From Salinicoccus roseus (GTDB lineage Bacteria > Bacillota > Bacilli > Staphylococcales > Salinicoccaceae), in contig NZ_RKQJ01000003.1 in assembly GCF_003814515.1 (NCBI RefSeq), positions 186,001 to 250,000 of the forward strand: a DNA stretch of 64,000 bases. Direction: 5' to 3'. The translations under genes and the position numbers were made by a program. Numbering within the stretch: the first letter of the stretch is position 1; the number at the start of each line of letters is the position of its first letter. Below the pieces are notes generated by a model. It was given only the letters and a program-made list of their open reading frames with translations. It did not search any database and had not been told where the DNA came from. This document shows, piece by piece, positions 9,225-18,179 of this stretch.

Positions 9225-10077
9225 CTAGTTCAATCTCAATGTCATGGCGTTCAGTGCAACAACGACCGTGCTGATCGACATCAGTATTGCACCGACAGCA
9301 GGAGATAGGATAAGCCCGGCTGAAGCGAGTACGCCTGTTGCAAGTGGGACCGCGATTATATTATATCCTGTCCCGAGTCACAAGTTCTGTACTGTCTTAC
9401 TCATCGTCTTCTCTGCCTGCCTGTTGTCCCCTGTCAGCATGACAGGTTCGATGCCTCGGTCGATCAGATTTCTCACCATGCCTTTGGAACTTGATTTGAT
9501 CTGGTCGCCCTGTGCAACGATGCTGCTGTTTTCACCGTCTATGACCAGGAAACTGACCGATTTCCCCTGCCCTGCAAGGGATTCAAACTGTTCCTTACCA
9601 TAATCCATATCATTATCTTCAAAATAAGAAACACTTGTTATTTTCATGTCTTTACCCGCAATTGTGGCTTCCAGTCCGATGCCCGGTATGTTGTTGACAT
9701 CTTCGGCGTGCGGGATATTGATATCTTTTTCTGCTGCTTTGTCCAAAATATCCAATGTCGGCGGGTGACTCGAACTTTTTCCCATTGCTGCCATGAATCC
9801 GAGTACTTCCTCATCAGAATAGGCATCATTGAAGCTTTCAAAATGATTCACTGCAAAGTTGCCTTCTGTGAGCATGCCGGTCTTATCCATCATGACCACA
9901 TCCAACTGATTGGCAGTTTCCAGAGATTCACGGTTTTTCACAATCAAACCGTTGCTCGCGCCGATGGATGTCGACCGTGCCGTGACGAGGGGATGGCAAG
10001 CCCGAGCGCATGAGGACATGCGATGACCAACACCGTCACCAGCCTTTCAAGTGCAAAGTCCACGTTGTTTGAAATCG
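9225..10077 (-). pseudogene. copB: Remnant of a CopB-type (CPH) copper/silver ATPase
   Basis: Frames on the minus strand spell a P1B-3 ATPase in pieces. First comes a segment ending [15 protein letters not shown] with the diagnostic CPH. A frameshift follows in a C run near 9990-10000 (CCCC where CCCCC would restore [12 protein letters not shown]), then DKTG, GKSSSHP and VMLTGDNRQ. An internal deletion then joins TGDNRQAEKT to the region before the last helices, where TGA replaces the expected TGG of NLWxGTGYN. The tail ends [10 protein letters not shown] at 9225. The N-terminal half, GDGVND and the second half of the P domain are missing. This is a dead gene, abutting the Crp/Fnr gene on its 5' side. 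Confidence 0.85.
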
Positions 10078-10754
10078 TCATCCATACAACTTCAGCTCAT
10101 CCAGATCGACAATCATCTTGCCGGATTTGCTGATTTCCAGTATGCCGAGTTTCCTGAACATGGAGATGTTGCGGCTGACGGTTTCGCGGGCGAGACCAAT
10201 CATGTTCGCCATCTCATGCTTGGTGAACTTCAACGTGATTTCACGCCGGCCATCACCAAGTACAAGCCCATGGGCATATGCAAGTCGGCGGATCAGCAGG
10301 AGGACTTGCTTGTCCGTCGGTTTTAAAATCTTCTCCTGTAGCCAGTACTGGAGGTCGATGATCATTTCTCCTATATAATTGAGCAGTTTGACCGCGATAT
10401 TTGGATTTTTCCGGATCACACCTTCAAAGTCCCTTTATCTATGAAAACTACTTCGGAATTTTCAGTTGACAATGCGTTTGCCAAATAGGGGTCACTCCTC
10501 AATATCGCATGGTGCGGAAACATCTCATTTTTGGCGAGGAAGTTGATGATCTGCTCACGGTCTTCTTCATCAATGAGATATATTTTCATGTTGCCTTTGA
10601 CCACGAAATAGACATTGGTCATTCCCTCCCCCATATGAAATAGATGGGTGTCTTTTTCTATATTTTTATGATAAGCAATTTCAGCGATAGCAGAAATCTC
10701 TTCTTTGTTCAAAGCTTCAAAAACCTTCATGGATGACAGGTATTCTACAAACAA
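10078..10754 (-). pseudogene. Crp/Fnr-family regulator, frameshifted
   Basis: Two overlapping frames together make one Crp/Fnr protein. The first (TTG start at 10754 with GGAGG 8 bases upstream, stop at 10416) is the cyclic-nucleotide-like sensor domain with no cysteines, so it does not carry an FNR-type iron-sulfur cluster at the N-terminus. The second (to 10078) holds the dimerisation helix and helix-turn-helix with recognition sequence ARETVSRN. The E..SR pattern is that of FNR, which reads TTGAT. One missing T near 10430 (TTT for TTTT) breaks the frame. If the frameshift is real, the regulator is dead; if it is a sequence error, this is the obvious candidate regulator of the TTGAT boxes at 5462, 7482 and 12010. 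Confidence 0.8.
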
Positions 10755-10815
10755 CGATCTCGCCTCCCTTCAATATTTGATGATGACATTCTGGTCCACG
10801 GAAAAACCCTGCAAA

Positions 10816-10827
10816 GTGATAGATCAC
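10816..10827 (-). promoter_or_regulatory. Possible Crp/Fnr-like site upstream of the regulator
   Basis: GTGATAGATCAC is a perfect dyad about 65 bases before the TTG start, inside a longer imperfect dyad (CTGCA...TGCAG). It could be an autoregulatory site. Half-sites are TGTGA rather than TTGAT, so the link is weak. Confidence 0.3.
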
Positions 10828-10866
10828 ATTCTGCAGGACTCGATAAAAATATGATAAAACTGAACG

Positions 10867-10985
10867 TCAATTCAAATTCAATACCTCATTACCTCCGTGG
10901 ATTCGATTATAAGTGGTTTCATCCGTGGTGACTTCATCAATCAGGCGTTTCATCTCAAATTTCTTCAGTTCATTCAAAAGCAGCC
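10867..10985 (-). pseudogene. Possible C-terminal remnant of an unidentified gene
   Basis: On the minus strand about 39 codons read LLLNELKKFEMKRLIDEV..., ending HGGNEVLNLN and TGA at 10867. Composition looks coding and hydrophilic-helical, but no start or upstream part is present; the frame enters the inverted repeat at 10982. I do not recognise the family. Confidence 0.3.
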
Positions 10986-11021
10986 TAGCCAAAAAAACGA
11001 TTTGTTTTTTTTGGCTAGGCT
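10982..11021 (-). terminator. Long inverted repeat, probable dps terminator
   Basis: Arms of about 17 bases (AGCCTAGCC plus an A run, paired with a T run plus GGCTAGGCT) around a short loop, about 35 bases after the dps stop. On the minus strand the right arm ends in a T run inside the stem. Best read as a terminator; not matched to any insertion-sequence end I know. Confidence 0.5.
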
Positions 11022-11054
11022 AAATTACAAATATTTAATGTGCGCAAGGCAGGT

Positions 11055-11618
11055 TTATTCTTCGTCATCATCCACTTCAAAATCATCGTCATCTTCCAAT
11101 GCTTCTTTGCCAAGATAGGCTTGCAGCATCCAAATATTTTCATACAAATACTTTTTGAAAGCAATCAGTGTATCTTCTAGCACATCATCGCCTTCTTCTC
11201 GTGCCAAATGGATAGCACGAATGGTTAAGCCACGGGTGCTTCTGAAATCTTCAATCACATTTTCAATCATTTCTTCTGCTTCCAAATACTTGTGGGCCGG
11301 GTCTTCTAAAAGCATGGAATATTCCTCTAATTCAGCAGTAGTCGAAGCTGGTTTATGGCCGGAAGCAATCAATCGTTCCGCGATTTTATCGAACCACTCT
11401 TCATTTACGTTGTACAGTTCTTTCAATTTGCCATGGAGACTGAAGAAATGCGGTCCCTTCACATACCAATGATATTGATGTAACTTTACATGCATCGTGT
11501 GGATGTTCCCTAAAATGTGATCTGCAATGGCTGCTGCGTTGATTTTTGTATGGTGGACATGCTCTTTATGCTCTTGCTCCTCTTTCAATCTTTCTTGCGG
11601 TGTTTTATCTCGTGTCAT
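11055..11618 (-). CDS. dps: Dps/MrgA-family ferritin-like protein
   Basis: Predicted 12-subunit iron-storage protein that oxidises Fe2+ with peroxide and protects DNA. At 187 residues it is longer than most Dps proteins. It has a charged N-terminal extension of about 25 residues, then the ferroxidase motifs HQYHWYVKGPHF and WFDKIAERL, and ends in a very acidic tail (EDDDDFEVDDDEE). The acidic tail argues against simple DNA binding through that end. GGAGGAAC precedes the ATG. No FNR box is seen upstream. Neighbours are the HMA copy B and the broken Crp/Fnr gene, consistent with an iron/redox island. Confidence 0.9.
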   Translation of the reverse strand: MTRDKTPQERLKEEQEHKEHVHHTKINAAAIADHILGNIHTMHVKLHQYHWYVKGPHFFSLHGKLKELYNVNEEWFDKIAERLIASGHKPASTTAELEEYSMLLEDPAHKYLEAEEMIENVIEDFRSTRGLTIRAIHLAREEGDDVLEDTLIAFKKYLYENIWMLQAYLGKEALEDDDDFEVDDDEE

Positions 11619-11698
11619 TTCTGTTCCTCCTATCGTTTTTACTATTTGCTTACACTATTGCTAAATAAACTGTGGAAGTAATTTCATTTTATTGTAAA

Positions 11699-11932
11699 TT
11701 AGACAGCTTTTACTTTTGATTTGGTGACCGGGTACCCCAGGTTTTCAATCGCATTTTCTATATTTTCAATCGGCGTGACTGATTCATCAAAATTTACTTT
11801 GACTTTACTTGCGTTGAACATGACTTTGACGCTGTCTTTTTCCACACCGTCCAAACCTTTTACAGCGTTATCAATCTTCTGGAGACATGATGGACATGAT
11901 AAAGTTTCTAATTGAATGGTTGCTTTTTGCAT
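11699..11932 (-). CDS. Stand-alone HMA domain protein, copy B
   Basis: 77 residues, differing from copy A (5150-5383) at only a few positions, all in the second half: KVKVNFDESVTPIENI against KVKADFDEAVTTIENI. The CPSC pair is kept. The duplicated DNA begins near 11703, inside the stop region, and extends through the promoter to about 12144. It is the only complete gene of the duplicated segment, so it may give extra dosage of the metal-binding protein. Confidence 0.85.
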   Translation of the reverse strand: MQKATIQLETLSCPSCLQKIDNAVKGLDGVEKDSVKVMFNASKVKVNFDESVTPIENIENAIENLGYPVTKSKVKAV

Positions 11933-12009
11933 AATATATCTCTCCTACATAAATTTTATGCGTTTCCTTCTCTACAATTCAAATATATTACTTTTTGCCG
12001 TTAAAAGAA

Positions 12010-12023
12010 TTGATGTAAATCAA
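12010..12023 (-). promoter_or_regulatory. FNR-type box of HMA copy B
   Basis: The same TTGAT-GTAA-ATCAA palindrome as copy A, at the same distance from the gene. The -10 has drifted from TATACT to TATATT. Confidence 0.55.
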
Positions 12024-12078
12024 TTTTTGATTGCTGATTTAAAATTTTTTATTTTCTCTGATAAAGCGCTTTGTTTCA

Positions 12079-12156
12079 TTATCTTTCTGCTGCATTGGCA
12101 CCTCTGCCTCTTAGACGGTAAATCATCAACCTCATGGCATTGAATGCCATCTCCAT
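12079..12156 (-). CDS. 25-residue ORF made from the duplicated ATPase C-terminus
   Basis: Minus-strand ATG at 12156 is preceded by AAGGAGAAAA. The peptide MEMAFNAMRLMIYR... ending GANAAER is the last 23 residues of the CPG ATPase (5531-7414) with a 6-base deletion and two new N-terminal residues. Its right edge is the breakpoint of the duplication. It could be a translated remnant or just debris that kept its frame. No function is claimed. Confidence 0.35.
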   Translation of the reverse strand: MEMAFNAMRLMIYRLRGRGANAAER

Positions 12157-12503
12157 AAATGTTTTCTCCTTTTAAGATCATCTGGCTGTAAAAAATAATC
12201 AGAATGAGGAGGAGGATGATATATTATCCGATTCGAGTCGTAGCGAGGCGTGCGATTTTGATGGTAATGCTTAGGTTGTCGTAATGGTAATATTAGAGCA
12301 CCGTATACACCTTGCTTAGTATTTATTTTAGATTTATGAACAATCATATTCAATTAAGTACAGCATATTGTGGTTCACAAAAGTACACTTTCACGGACAC
12401 TTTTCATTTATAACTAGAAAAATAATCTTCGGTCAAACAATTTTTAAATGTGTTTTTCTTTTTTAAATTTTTGATTGATTAGATTAGACCCTATAAATAG
12501 TAG
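12157..12503. other. Non-coding stretch between the metal island and the methyltransferase unit
   Basis: A 73-codon open frame crosses the left part on the minus strand but has low-complexity, unlikely coding content (many His, Pro, Arg) and no ribosome site. Nothing else is recognisable. Confidence 0.35.
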
Positions 12504-12537
12504 AAGGACCTTCCGATTGTTATATCAGAAGGTCCTT
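12504..12537 (-). terminator. Hairpin terminator after the methyltransferase
   Basis: Perfect 10-base stem AAGGACCTTC / GAAGGTCCTT ten bases after the minus-strand stop at 12547. Confidence 0.65.
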
Positions 12538-12546
12538 TACTCCGTC

Positions 12547-13302
12547 TTATTTCTTTTTTAACTTGATGCGGTAGGATAAGCATTCATCCAATGCTGTTAT
12601 TTTTTGATAAACGCCTTTTTCAAAGTCCATCGCACCTGAAGGATAATAAGCAGTTATATGTAATCCTGCTTTTTCGCAAAGGGCATAGATTTGCCCAGGT
12701 GAGTAACACGCAAGGGATTGTGTAATCGAATCATTTTCTTGGCCACTTTCCCACCAAGTATCCGTCATTCTATTTTCATCTTCATCATAATCATACTTTC
12801 GTACAATATCTTTCGTGCCAAAGGGGTACATCTCTTTCCCTGCAACTTTTTGCCAGTATAGCGGTTGATAAATATCTATTAAGGCATATCCATCATCACT
12901 CAGCCAATTGTAAATCCGTTGCAGTAAAAAGAACTGATCATCGTCATTTCCAACACCAAATCCATCAAGATACAAAATTAAATCGAAGTCTCCATTTAAC
13001 TTTACTGTATAAAAGTCGTCACATATCACTTGAACATTTGGATGGGCATGCTTTTTCGCATATTCACAGATCTCTTCCACCAATTCAACAGTGACTATAT
13101 CTTTATTCTGACGAGCTAGTCCATTGGCTATCTCGCCACGCCCTGCCCCTAATTCCAAAACTTTAGTGAAAGGCCGCCCTACTTGTTCCAGGAGCAGGAG
13201 GACTTCTTCTTCAAAGAAGGAACTGTCTGGATAATTGAATTTAGATGTCATCATTTCAAATTGTCTCTTATAATAAGCATTTTCCCAGTTTGATTGCATC
13301 AT
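12547..13302 (-). CDS. Class I SAM-dependent methyltransferase
   Basis: About 251 residues. Motif I is VLELGAGRGEIANGL, followed by an acidic residue after strand 2 (TVELVEE) and DLILYLDGFGVGNDD at the motif IV position, all of a Rossmann methyltransferase; the substrate is unknown. AAGGTGG stands 5 bases before the ATG at 13302, so I place the start there. A GTG at 13329 is also in frame and would overlap the previous stop by 4 bases (GTGA). Last gene of a minus-strand run with a DUF2268 protein and two acetyltransferases. Confidence 0.8.
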   Translation of the reverse strand: MMQSNWENAYYKRQFEMMTSKFNYPDSSFFEEEVLLLLEQVGRPFTKVLELGAGRGEIANGLARQNKDIVTVELVEEICEYAKKHAHPNVQVICDDFYTVKLNGDFDLILYLDGFGVGNDDDQFFLLQRIYNWLSDDGYALIDIYQPLYWQKVAGKEMYPFGTKDIVRKYDYDEDENRMTDTWWESGQENDSITQSLACYSPGQIYALCEKAGLHITAYYPSGAMDFEKGVYQKITALDECLSYRIKLKKK

Positions 13303-13325
13303 CTTTGCCACCTTGTATTTTTCAT

Positions 13326-14171
13326 TCACAGCAAGCGTTTCATCTCGGTATATTTATATAAAATATCCTTGGTTTTACTTCTCGTTAATTCCTTCAAGCT
13401 ATATCCTGCTTCCAAAAGCGGGATAATATAATGAACGCCAATGAAGTAACCCACTTTTGGATATTTGTTGCCTTCGTTATACATAAAATATTTTTCATGG
13501 AGTTTTGGAGACAATGGTTCATTGAAATCTCTTTCCAGTTCTTCTTGTAAGGTTGAAAAATCATCTCTTAAACGGTTAAATTCTTCATCGTTAACGAAAA
13601 GGCCCTCTCTAATGTTCGCTTCATTCAGTTCCAATCCACTCATAACTAAAGGGGCGAGTGTCGCCAACCCTTCAGCTATAGCAAGCTGCCCCACCGTCAT
13701 ACCCATTTCTTCATTTACTTCTTCTATACTGTTGAATCTGACAAGATGGTTGAATTCATGTTGGATCAGCATTTCGATATCTGAATTCCTTAGGCGTTCT
13801 AGTCCTAAGTAGAGAAAGGGAATCTCACTTGGAAGAGCAGTACCATCTACTTGTCCCAATCCCACTAATAAATAGGCATCATAGTGTGCTTCGAAATTAT
13901 AGTAATCTGCAGTTTCTTTTATTATTTCCTTGAGTTCTTCAATAGTATACATCTGGAGGGCAGTTCTAGCCTCTTCGCTTAAAGTTTCTAAATCACTATC
14001 TCTAACCATTTTTTTAATAGACTCCACATCCATCATGTATAATGTCTTAAATATCGTACTGAAAGGTCTACGGTAAAAAGTATAGTATTCCATCCATGCA
14101 TCAACATTACCTTTTACTTCAATATTGCTCAAAGCATGATTAAATTTTTCTAAACCGACTTGCAGTCTCAT
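13326..14171 (-). CDS. DUF2268 (YjaZ-like) putative zinc protease
   Basis: About 281 residues. The HExxH zinc motif is present as QHEFNHLVR, followed by an acidic region and AIAEGLATL, which resembles the downstream glutamate helix of gluzincins. Family knowledge: DUF2268 proteins are predicted metallopeptidases with unknown substrate. Start placed at 14171, where AGGTGG is 5 bases upstream; an earlier in-frame ATG (14204) has no site. It touches the next gene, suggesting coupled expression. Confidence 0.78.
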   Translation of the reverse strand: MRLQVGLEKFNHALSNIEVKGNVDAWMEYYTFYRRPFSTIFKTLYMMDVESIKKMVRDSDLETLSEEARTALQMYTIEELKEIIKETADYYNFEAHYDAYLLVGLGQVDGTALPSEIPFLYLGLERLRNSDIEMLIQHEFNHLVRFNSIEEVNEEMGMTVGQLAIAEGLATLAPLVMSGLELNEANIREGLFVNDEEFNRLRDDFSTLQEELERDFNEPLSPKLHEKYFMYNEGNKYPKVGYFIGVHYIIPLLEAGYSLKELTRSKTKDILYKYTEMKRLL

Positions 14172-14246
14172 ATATACCACCTGTCTTACAAAAGATTGAT
14201 GCAATTACCAATGGCGCTTTTGTTCTTGATGTTTCATAGCTTAGCC

Positions 14247-14735
14247 CTACAGTCTAATCTCCATCATTAATTGTGTGCCATATTCCGTTACCTCTTCGTC
14301 TATTGTTTCAAAACCTTGCTTTTTCCACATTCTAACAGCCGGTTCGTTTTCTTTAATAACACTGAGCCGAATCTTCCGCATGTCTTTTTCTTTAGCATAA
14401 GCAACAGCGTGATTATATACTTGCTGACCAATACCCTGCTTCCTATAATTTTGATCAATGACCAAGTATCCTATCATACAGGTGTGGCTTTCAGGATAAT
14501 TGAATAGGATGTCCAGAAAGCCAATAAGATTCTCCTCTCTATAGACGCCATATACTTCTTTATTTTTTATATCCATGACGGGAGGCACATCCAATAGGAA
14601 TTCTTTTTCAACTTCATCAAAGGATGGGGCTACCTCCATATAATCCCTGAAATGATCTGTATTGCCCATGATGAAGTTATAGAAGGGATTAAATTCCTTC
14701 TCCTTATCAAATAATTTTAATTTAAACGGTATCAT
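14247..14735 (-). CDS. GNAT-family N-acetyltransferase
   Basis: 162 residues with the acetyl-CoA pyrophosphate loop QNYRKQGIGQQ, the preceding strand MIGYLVID and the late motif NEPAVRMWKKQGFE. Substrate unknown. GGGGGAAG precedes the start. Part of a minus-strand run with a second acetyltransferase upstream and a protease/methyltransferase pair downstream. Confidence 0.82.
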   Translation of the reverse strand: MIPFKLKLFDKEKEFNPFYNFIMGNTDHFRDYMEVAPSFDEVEKEFLLDVPPVMDIKNKEVYGVYREENLIGFLDILFNYPESHTCMIGYLVIDQNYRKQGIGQQVYNHAVAYAKEKDMRKIRLSVIKENEPAVRMWKKQGFETIDEEVTEYGTQLMMEIRL

Positions 14736-14777
14736 TCAACTTCCCCCAATATAATTATGTAATTTGGACCGATAATT

Positions 14778-15239
14778 TTATAAATAACCTCTCATACATA
14801 TGACTTTCCCCTTATGTTCTTCATTTATCTTTTCCAACCCATTTTTTTGGTAGGACTTTATTGCACGTCTATTTGTTGGAGAGACTCTAAGGTGATATTC
14901 TTCTAAGACATTGTTCTTAAAATAACTCAATGCGTATGTATGCCTCTCTTCAGCACACCCTTTTTCTCGATGTGATTTTGCTAAATAGTATAGGTTGGTG
15001 TATCCAACCACTCTATTTTTGTATCTCTTGATTGTCAGTTCAATTTGTCTGATATATTCATTTTCTTTCTTAAGAAGTAAGAAGCCATTAGAAAATTCTT
15101 GTACCTTTTCCTCTAGCCACAATACATTTTCTTCCTCATTAAAATCTTTTGAATGACGGAAGCTTTCTTTGAATGAATCCTTCCGGAACCTAATCACTAT
15201 GCCCTTATGAAAATTCAGGTTAATATTAACAAATTCCAT
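14778..15239 (-). CDS. GNAT-like acetyltransferase, divergent
   Basis: 153 residues. The C-terminal part YHLRVSPTNRRAIKSYQKNG matches the usual late GNAT strand and helix, and the middle (RVVGYTNLYY) fits the GNAT core. The pyrophosphate loop is atypical (KSHREKGCAEER), so activity is uncertain. Probably first gene of the run to 12547. Confidence 0.6.
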   Translation of the reverse strand: MEFVNINLNFHKGIVIRFRKDSFKESFRHSKDFNEEENVLWLEEKVQEFSNGFLLLKKENEYIRQIELTIKRYKNRVVGYTNLYYLAKSHREKGCAEERHTYALSYFKNNVLEEYHLRVSPTNRRAIKSYQKNGLEKINEEHKGKVICMRGYL

Positions 15240-15452
15240 TTAATCACTCGATTTTACCCTTAGTTCGTAAAAGCGACCAAAGGGTAAATTGATGACAGTT
15301 ATTTGAATAATTCACGCGCCCGCCAATCCATCGTCAAAATCCATTAAAAAAATTCACTTATTATTCAAATTGAACCGCTAAATAATCACAATATTATGAA
15401 TTAAGTTTAAATTATCACAAATACTTTTAAAACTTTGTTAATATGGAATTAA

Positions 15453-15467
15453 TGAAAGCGCTTTACA
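15453..15467 (+). promoter_or_regulatory. cre-like element before the Clp gene
   Basis: TGAAAGCGCTTTACA contains the palindrome AAAGCGCTTT and most of the CcpA catabolite-response consensus, but the right flank is shifted by one base. It lies between the promoter region and the ribosome site. A near-copy stands before the acetoin operon at 18135. Confidence 0.45.
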
Positions 15468-15481
15468 AAGGAGGCGGTCAT

Positions 15482-18070
15482 TTGAATGATGCAACAGAAT
15501 TACAAGAAACTGTCGTAGTGAGAGATGGGTTTCGGGACGCAGAGACACTCGCAAAAGAAAAACAGAACTATCAGATCGATATCCCTCACCTTTGGTCTGT
15601 CATGATGCAGTCCGGGAAGTTTTTATATGATTTTTATGCGGGTTTGGACATAGATATGAATGCCTTCATCCAGCTGATCAACCGGGAAGTGGACAAGATT
15701 TCCACCGTCTCGAGAACCGATCAACGATACGGCCAGCAGTTGAGCAGACGACTTGGCACATTAAAACAGCATGCAGAGGAAGAGGCCCGGCTCCAGCGTG
15801 ATAAATTCGTCACCTGTGAGCATTATATACTTGCGCTTTTCAAACAGAAATACAACCCTTTGACCGTCTTTTTAAAAGATGAGGGTATCACCATCGACAC
15901 TCTGCAAAAGCAGATGAACATCAACCGGGACGGGAAAAAGCCTGCTTCTGAATATCAAGAATCCATATACCGGTCTTTGGAAAGGTATGCAGTCAACATG
16001 AACGTCCGTTATATGGAGGGGAAGCTCAGAACGATCATCGGGAGACAGGATGAAATCCATGACGTGCTCAGAATACTTTCCAGAAAAGAGAAGAATAATG
16101 CCATCCTGGTGGGCAGCCCAGGCGTCGGGAAGACGGCCATCATCGAAGGTTTGGTCTCAGACATCGTAACAGGGAATGTCACCGGCAAATTCAAAAATAA
16201 AATCATCTATAACCTCGACATGAGTGCATTGGTTGCCGGTGCAAAATACCGCGGCGAATTCGAAGAACGTTTTAAGAGTGTATTGAACGAGGTCCGTGAC
16301 TCGCAGGGAGAAATCATCCTTTTCATCGATGAGATCCATACAGTCGTCGGGGCCGGGCAGACAAGCGGTGCAATGGATGCCGGCAATATCTTAAAACCAA
16401 TGCTCGCAAGGGGTGAAGTGAGCTGCATCGGTGCTACCACCCAGGATGAATACAGGGAAAACATCGAAAAAGACAAAGCACTCGAGCGCCGGTTTCAAAA
16501 GGTGCTCGTCAATGAGCCGGATATAGATGGTACGATGGAAATTCTAGAAGGTATCAAATCAGAATTCGAAACCTATCATCGCACCATCATCACGCCACAG
16601 GCGGTTGAAGCCGCTGTAAAGCTGTCCAGCCGCTATATCACAGATCGTTACCAACCCGGTAAAGCCATCGATGTACTGGATGAGGCCAGTGCCGTGCAGA
16701 ACCTCAAATTGAACGCACTCCCCCGCTCCATTGAAGAAATCAATGAAAAGTTGCTCAATCTTAAAATCATGGCATTCGAATCCGATGAGGCAGCGCAGCA
16801 ATCCAGCCTCGATGAAAAGATGGCGTCTCTAGAGATGCTGCGGAATAAACAGCTTGAAAAATGGGAAGATGAGCAGGATCTGCTTTTTGATCTGCAACAA
16901 CTAAGGCAGGATAATCTACAGCAGCATGCAGAGTATCATGCCGCCCGGTCGGAAGAAGACATTGAAAAAATCGTCTCACTGAAGAATATCAAGCTGCCTA
17001 AAATAAAAACGGACATCAACAGTATTGAGGAAGATGTTCCTTCTGCATCTTTCATCAATGAAACCATTATCACCGAAGATGATATTGCAGGCGTAATAGA
17101 AAGGCTTACTGGCATCAAAGTTCGCGGCATATTGGAAGATGAAAGACAGAAGCTGCTGCATCTTGAAGATGAGCTGAAAGCCCGGGTGGTTGGCCAGGAT
17201 GAGGCTGTGGGGAAAGTCAGCAATACCGTCCTGCGTATGCGTGCTGGCATACAAGATCCCAACAAGCCGAGTGGTTCTTTCCTGTTTTTAGGGCCAACTG
17301 GTGTAGGGAAGACGCAACTCGCCAAATCGCTCGCAGAGTCGCTGTTCGGAAGTGAGCTTGAGATGGTGCGCCTCGATATGTCGGAGTACATGGAAAAACA
17401 CGCCGTTGCTCGTCTCATCGGTCCCCCGCCCGGCTATGTCGGATATGATGAAGGTGGTCAACTGACGGAAGCGGTCCAGCAGCGGTTGTATTCGATAGTT
17501 TTACTGGATGAGATTGAAAAGGCACATGAAGATGTGTTCAATATTTTACTTCAAGTCCTCGATGAAGGACATCTCACGGATTCGAAAGGCAGGAAGGTCG
17601 ATTTTAAAAACACGATATTGATCATGACATCCAATATCGGCTCCCATCAGTTATTTGATGGCACAAATCAGGAGGGGCAGTTGGAAGACGATACAAGGCT
17701 TGCAGTCATGGACGATTTGCGCACGCACTTTAAGCCTGAGTTTTTAAACAGGATTGATGAAGTCATCATGTTCAATCCATTACTACTTCATAATATGTAC
17801 AACATCGTGCGTCTCATGCTCTCCGACCTAGAAGCGAGGCTTGAAAAGCAATCGATTTCACTTAAGGTCGACGATGAGGTGATGACATGGCTCGCCGTCA
17901 ATGGATACGATAAAAATTACGGAGCACGCCCACTCGACCGATTCATCGTCCAGGAAATTGAAACACCTATTGCACGCCACATCATAGCCCACCCGAATCG
18001 AAGCCCCACCACCGTCACAGTCAGTCTCGAAAATGATCAACCCATCTTCTCGATGGTAAAATCTGAATAA
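15482..18070 (+). CDS. Clp/Hsp100 AAA+ ATPase (ClpC/ClpB-like)
   Basis: 863 residues from a TTG start with AAAGGAGGCGG just upstream; an in-frame ATG at 15443 has no site. Order: N-terminal domain, first AAA module (GSPGVGKT about 211, [14 protein letters not shown]), a coiled-coil middle domain of intermediate length with an EKWEDE motif, second AAA module (GPTGVGKT about 604, [26 protein letters not shown]). Unfolds or disaggregates proteins. After TSNIGSHQ the second module has LFDGTNQEG and no VGF/IGF-type loop, so docking to ClpP looks unlikely and a ClpP-independent chaperone role is inferred. It precedes the acetoin dehydrogenase operon in the same direction, with a shared regulatory motif, and may serve that complex. 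Confidence 0.85.
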   Translation: MNDATELQETVVVRDGFRDAETLAKEKQNYQIDIPHLWSVMMQSGKFLYDFYAGLDIDMNAFIQLINREVDKISTVSRTDQRYGQQLSRRLGTLKQHAEEEARLQRDKFVTCEHYILALFKQKYNPLTVFLKDEGITIDTLQKQMNINRDGKKPASEYQESIYRSLERYAVNMNVRYMEGKLRTIIGRQDEIHDVLRILSRKEKNNAILVGSPGVGKTAIIEGLVSDIVTGNVTGKFKNKIIYNLDMSALVAGAKYRGEFEERFKSVLNEVRDSQGEIILFIDEIHTVVGAGQTSGAMDAGNILKPMLARGEVSCIGATTQDEYRENIEKDKALERRFQKVLVNEPDIDGTMEILEGIKSEFETYHRTIITPQAVEAAVKLSSRYITDRYQPGKAIDVLDEASAVQNLKLNALPRSIEEINEKLLNLKIMAFESDEAAQQSSLDEKMASLEMLRNKQLEKWEDEQDLLFDLQQLRQDNLQQHAEYHAARSEEDIEKIVSLKNIKLPKIKTDINSIEEDVPSASFINETIITEDDIAGVIERLTGIKVRGILEDERQKLLHLEDELKARVVGQDEAVGKVSNTVLRMRAGIQDPNKPSGSFLFLGPTGVGKTQLAKSLAESLFGSELEMVRLDMSEYMEKHAVARLIGPPPGYVGYDEGGQLTEAVQQRLYSIVLLDEIEKAHEDVFNILLQVLDEGHLTDSKGRKVDFKNTILIMTSNIGSHQLFDGTNQEGQLEDDTRLAVMDDLRTHFKPEFLNRIDEVIMFNPLLLHNMYNIVRLMLSDLEARLEKQSISLKVDDEVMTWLAVNGYDKNYGARPLDRFIVQEIETPIARHIIAHPNRSPTTVTVSLENDQPIFSMVKSE

Positions 18071-18134
18071 TATTCAAATAAAATTCATTTTATTGAAAAT
18101 TCGGAATAATATCTGATATTATAGACTTGTCTTA

Positions 18135-18147
18135 TGAAAGCGCTTCA
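18135..18147 (+). promoter_or_regulatory. cre-like element before the acetoin dehydrogenase operon
   Basis: TGAAAGCGCTTCA, a palindromic variant of the CcpA cre site with one base less on the right arm, located just after a GATATTATAG-type -10. That position would block transcription. Catabolite repression of aco operons by CcpA is known in Bacillus. Confidence 0.5.
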
Positions 18148-18179
18148 TCCTGAAGCTTAGTTCTAAAGGAGGCAAAGTA

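Noticed and set aside
10982-11021. Inverted repeat as an insertion-sequence end
   Set aside because: Only one copy is seen, with no transposase or matching partner; a terminator after dps explains it.
12132-12353. 73-codon minus-strand ORF
   Set aside because: His/Pro/Arg-rich composition, no ribosome site, and its end lies in the duplicated ATPase tail read in another frame.
15872-17418. Several long minus-strand ORFs opposite the Clp gene
   Set aside because: They are frames opposite a clearly coding gene and contain no recognisable domain.
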